The notes beneath the pieces were generated by a model, which was given only the letters and a program-made list of their open reading frames with translations, ran no database searches and was not told the origin of the DNA. The position numbers and the translations under genes are program-made. Positions 56,139 through 57,126 of a stretch of 57,126 bases of DNA are shown piece after piece (positions within the stretch are counted from its first letter, which is position 1; each line of letters begins with the position of its first letter). The stretch lies in the NCBI GenBank assembly GCA_001310555.1, contig BAXO01000026.1, positions 1-57,126 of the forward strand, written 5' to 3'. The stretch is from Bacillus sp. JCM 19058. GTDB lineage: Bacteria > Bacillota > Bacilli > Bacillales_H > Bacillaceae_D.

Positions 56139-57126
56139 TTTTAAACACTTTTACAAGCATTTCGTGTTTGTAGGGGAAGGTGAAAAAACTAGAAATAAAG
56201 TACTGAAAAACCACATTACCGTTTCAGTGGTAATTGATCTGGGGTGTGGGAACACAAGGGATAAATTATAAAGATCAATATAGGTGATATTAATTTTAAT
56301 GGCGACAATAAGATAAGAAAATTTATTATCGCTGTTTTTCTATTTAAAAATAATGGATGATTTATCGATTCTGAAATCAGTGTAAACAAATTGAAGATTA
56401 TAGTAATGACCAATATATTCAGATAAAATATCAAAGTGATCCAGTCATAAAAAGTTTAAATAATCCTTCATAATGCAAAATTATTTGGATCATTGCTACT
56501 ATTTCACTCTACTCTCACTGTAATCAAGTAAAGAACAATATCATTGATTTAAAAGGGATTTCAGGAAGTGTTAGTGCTTAGAATATGATATGAAAAATTT
56601 TAAAAAAATAAATTTTTAATGTAATAAATGCAAATTACAGTTTGGAGTTATCAATATAAATAATTGATATCTTCAACAAAAGGGTAATGCACCCAAACAG
56701 ACTAACTTCATCTCCTTATCAGCATTAATTTAGTATTTTTGATCCATAGAAATCGTGTATGTGAAAGTGGAATGGATAAAGTTATGTGAAGGACTTTTAT
56801 GAATAATTAATTGGAGAAGGTAAAATGAAACATATAGTCACGTTTGTTTAAGCAAAAGTACGTTGGTTATTTATAACCAAAAAAAGCTGTATATTTGAAG
56901 ATGAATAAGAGCGCTCTGAAGCGGATTTGAAATTTTTCATAAGCGAATCGCACCGTATCGTTGGAACAACAATGTTCAGTTACAGATTTTAAACGTAGTT
57001 GTAATTGATAATGCATTTAGTCCGGATTAGGTGCGGTATTACTATTGTATAATTTTACTTTATTATATGTTAAAAACTTTTTAGTAAAAGATAATATTTG
57101 AAAAGTTTCCCTACTTATTTTTGCTT
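56139..57126. other. AT-rich region without a recognisable gene
   Basis: Nearly 1 kb with clearly lower GC than the rest and stop codons in all frames. One short stretch near 56272-56360 (INIGDINFNGDNKIRKFI) looks faintly coding. A small hairpin, ATTACC/GGTAAT, lies near 56215. It could be a decayed transferred region or the edge of an accessory island. Confidence 0.5.

Overview
The window looks like chromosomal DNA of an alkaliphilic or halotolerant Bacillaceae (Bacillus-type Firmicute). The purine operon purEKBCSQLFMNHD is complete and in canonical order. The order yebG-pur operon / yerA-yerB-yerC / pcrB-pcrA-ligA-yerH / gatCAB / dgkB / rlmCD matches the Bacillus subtilis backbone as I remember it, with accessory genes inserted at several joints. 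Start codons have AGGAGG-type ribosome sites, and secreted lipoproteins are very acidic, which fits alkaline or saline growth.

Layout. 1-2.3 kb: an acidic lipoprotein cut by the left edge, an IS30-type transposase scrap and a P-loop kinase-like gene. 2.6-4.5 kb: a type III polyketide synthase with its methyltransferase (bpsA-bpsB) and yebG. 4.5-17.8 kb: the purine operon behind two PurR boxes, a guanine riboswitch and a terminator. 17.8-18.2 kb: two small membrane-protein genes on the minus strand. 18.3-21.6 kb: yerABC. 21.7-23.4 kb: a zinc-starvation pair, a Zur box with a zagA-type GTPase and a zinc-free ribosomal protein S14. 23.7-27.5 kb: accessory enzymes (FMN reductase, phosphatase, two GNATs) and a small unknown protein. 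27.9-34.2 kb: pcrB-pcrA-ligA-yerH. 34.7-39.9 kb: a sugar ABC importer without its ATPase, plus a LacI regulator. 40.4-43.6 kb: gatCAB. 43.8-48.4 kb: lipoprotein, TetR/metallo-hydrolase pair, SDR and a nucleobase deaminase. 49.1-52.1 kb: a four-gene ECF sigma / anti-sigma / membrane-protein operon. 52.5-56.1 kb: dgkB, a group IIC intron remnant, a tubby-like protein and rlmCD. 56.1 kb to the end: AT-rich with no recognisable gene.

Two things dominate the reading. First, most long genes, including essential ones, are broken by single-base frameshifts. Many sit in A or T runs of 7 or more, usually one base too many; others are missing one base in a short run. This pattern is best read as sequence error, so I give gene spans as the corrected reading frame and call these genes CDS, not pseudogenes. 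One such error creates a false gatA-gatB fusion. Second, three intergenic arrays of a degenerate 21-bp repeat (core GCTCTCCCGTCGAA) occur at 22.9, 26.1 and 48.6 kb. Two of them share a 100-bp block. No function is known to me.

Functional links: purine synthesis is controlled by PurR and a guanine-sensing leader, with salvage-type deaminases nearby. zagA and rpsN2 form a zinc-sparing response. The ECF operon looks like an envelope-stress module.
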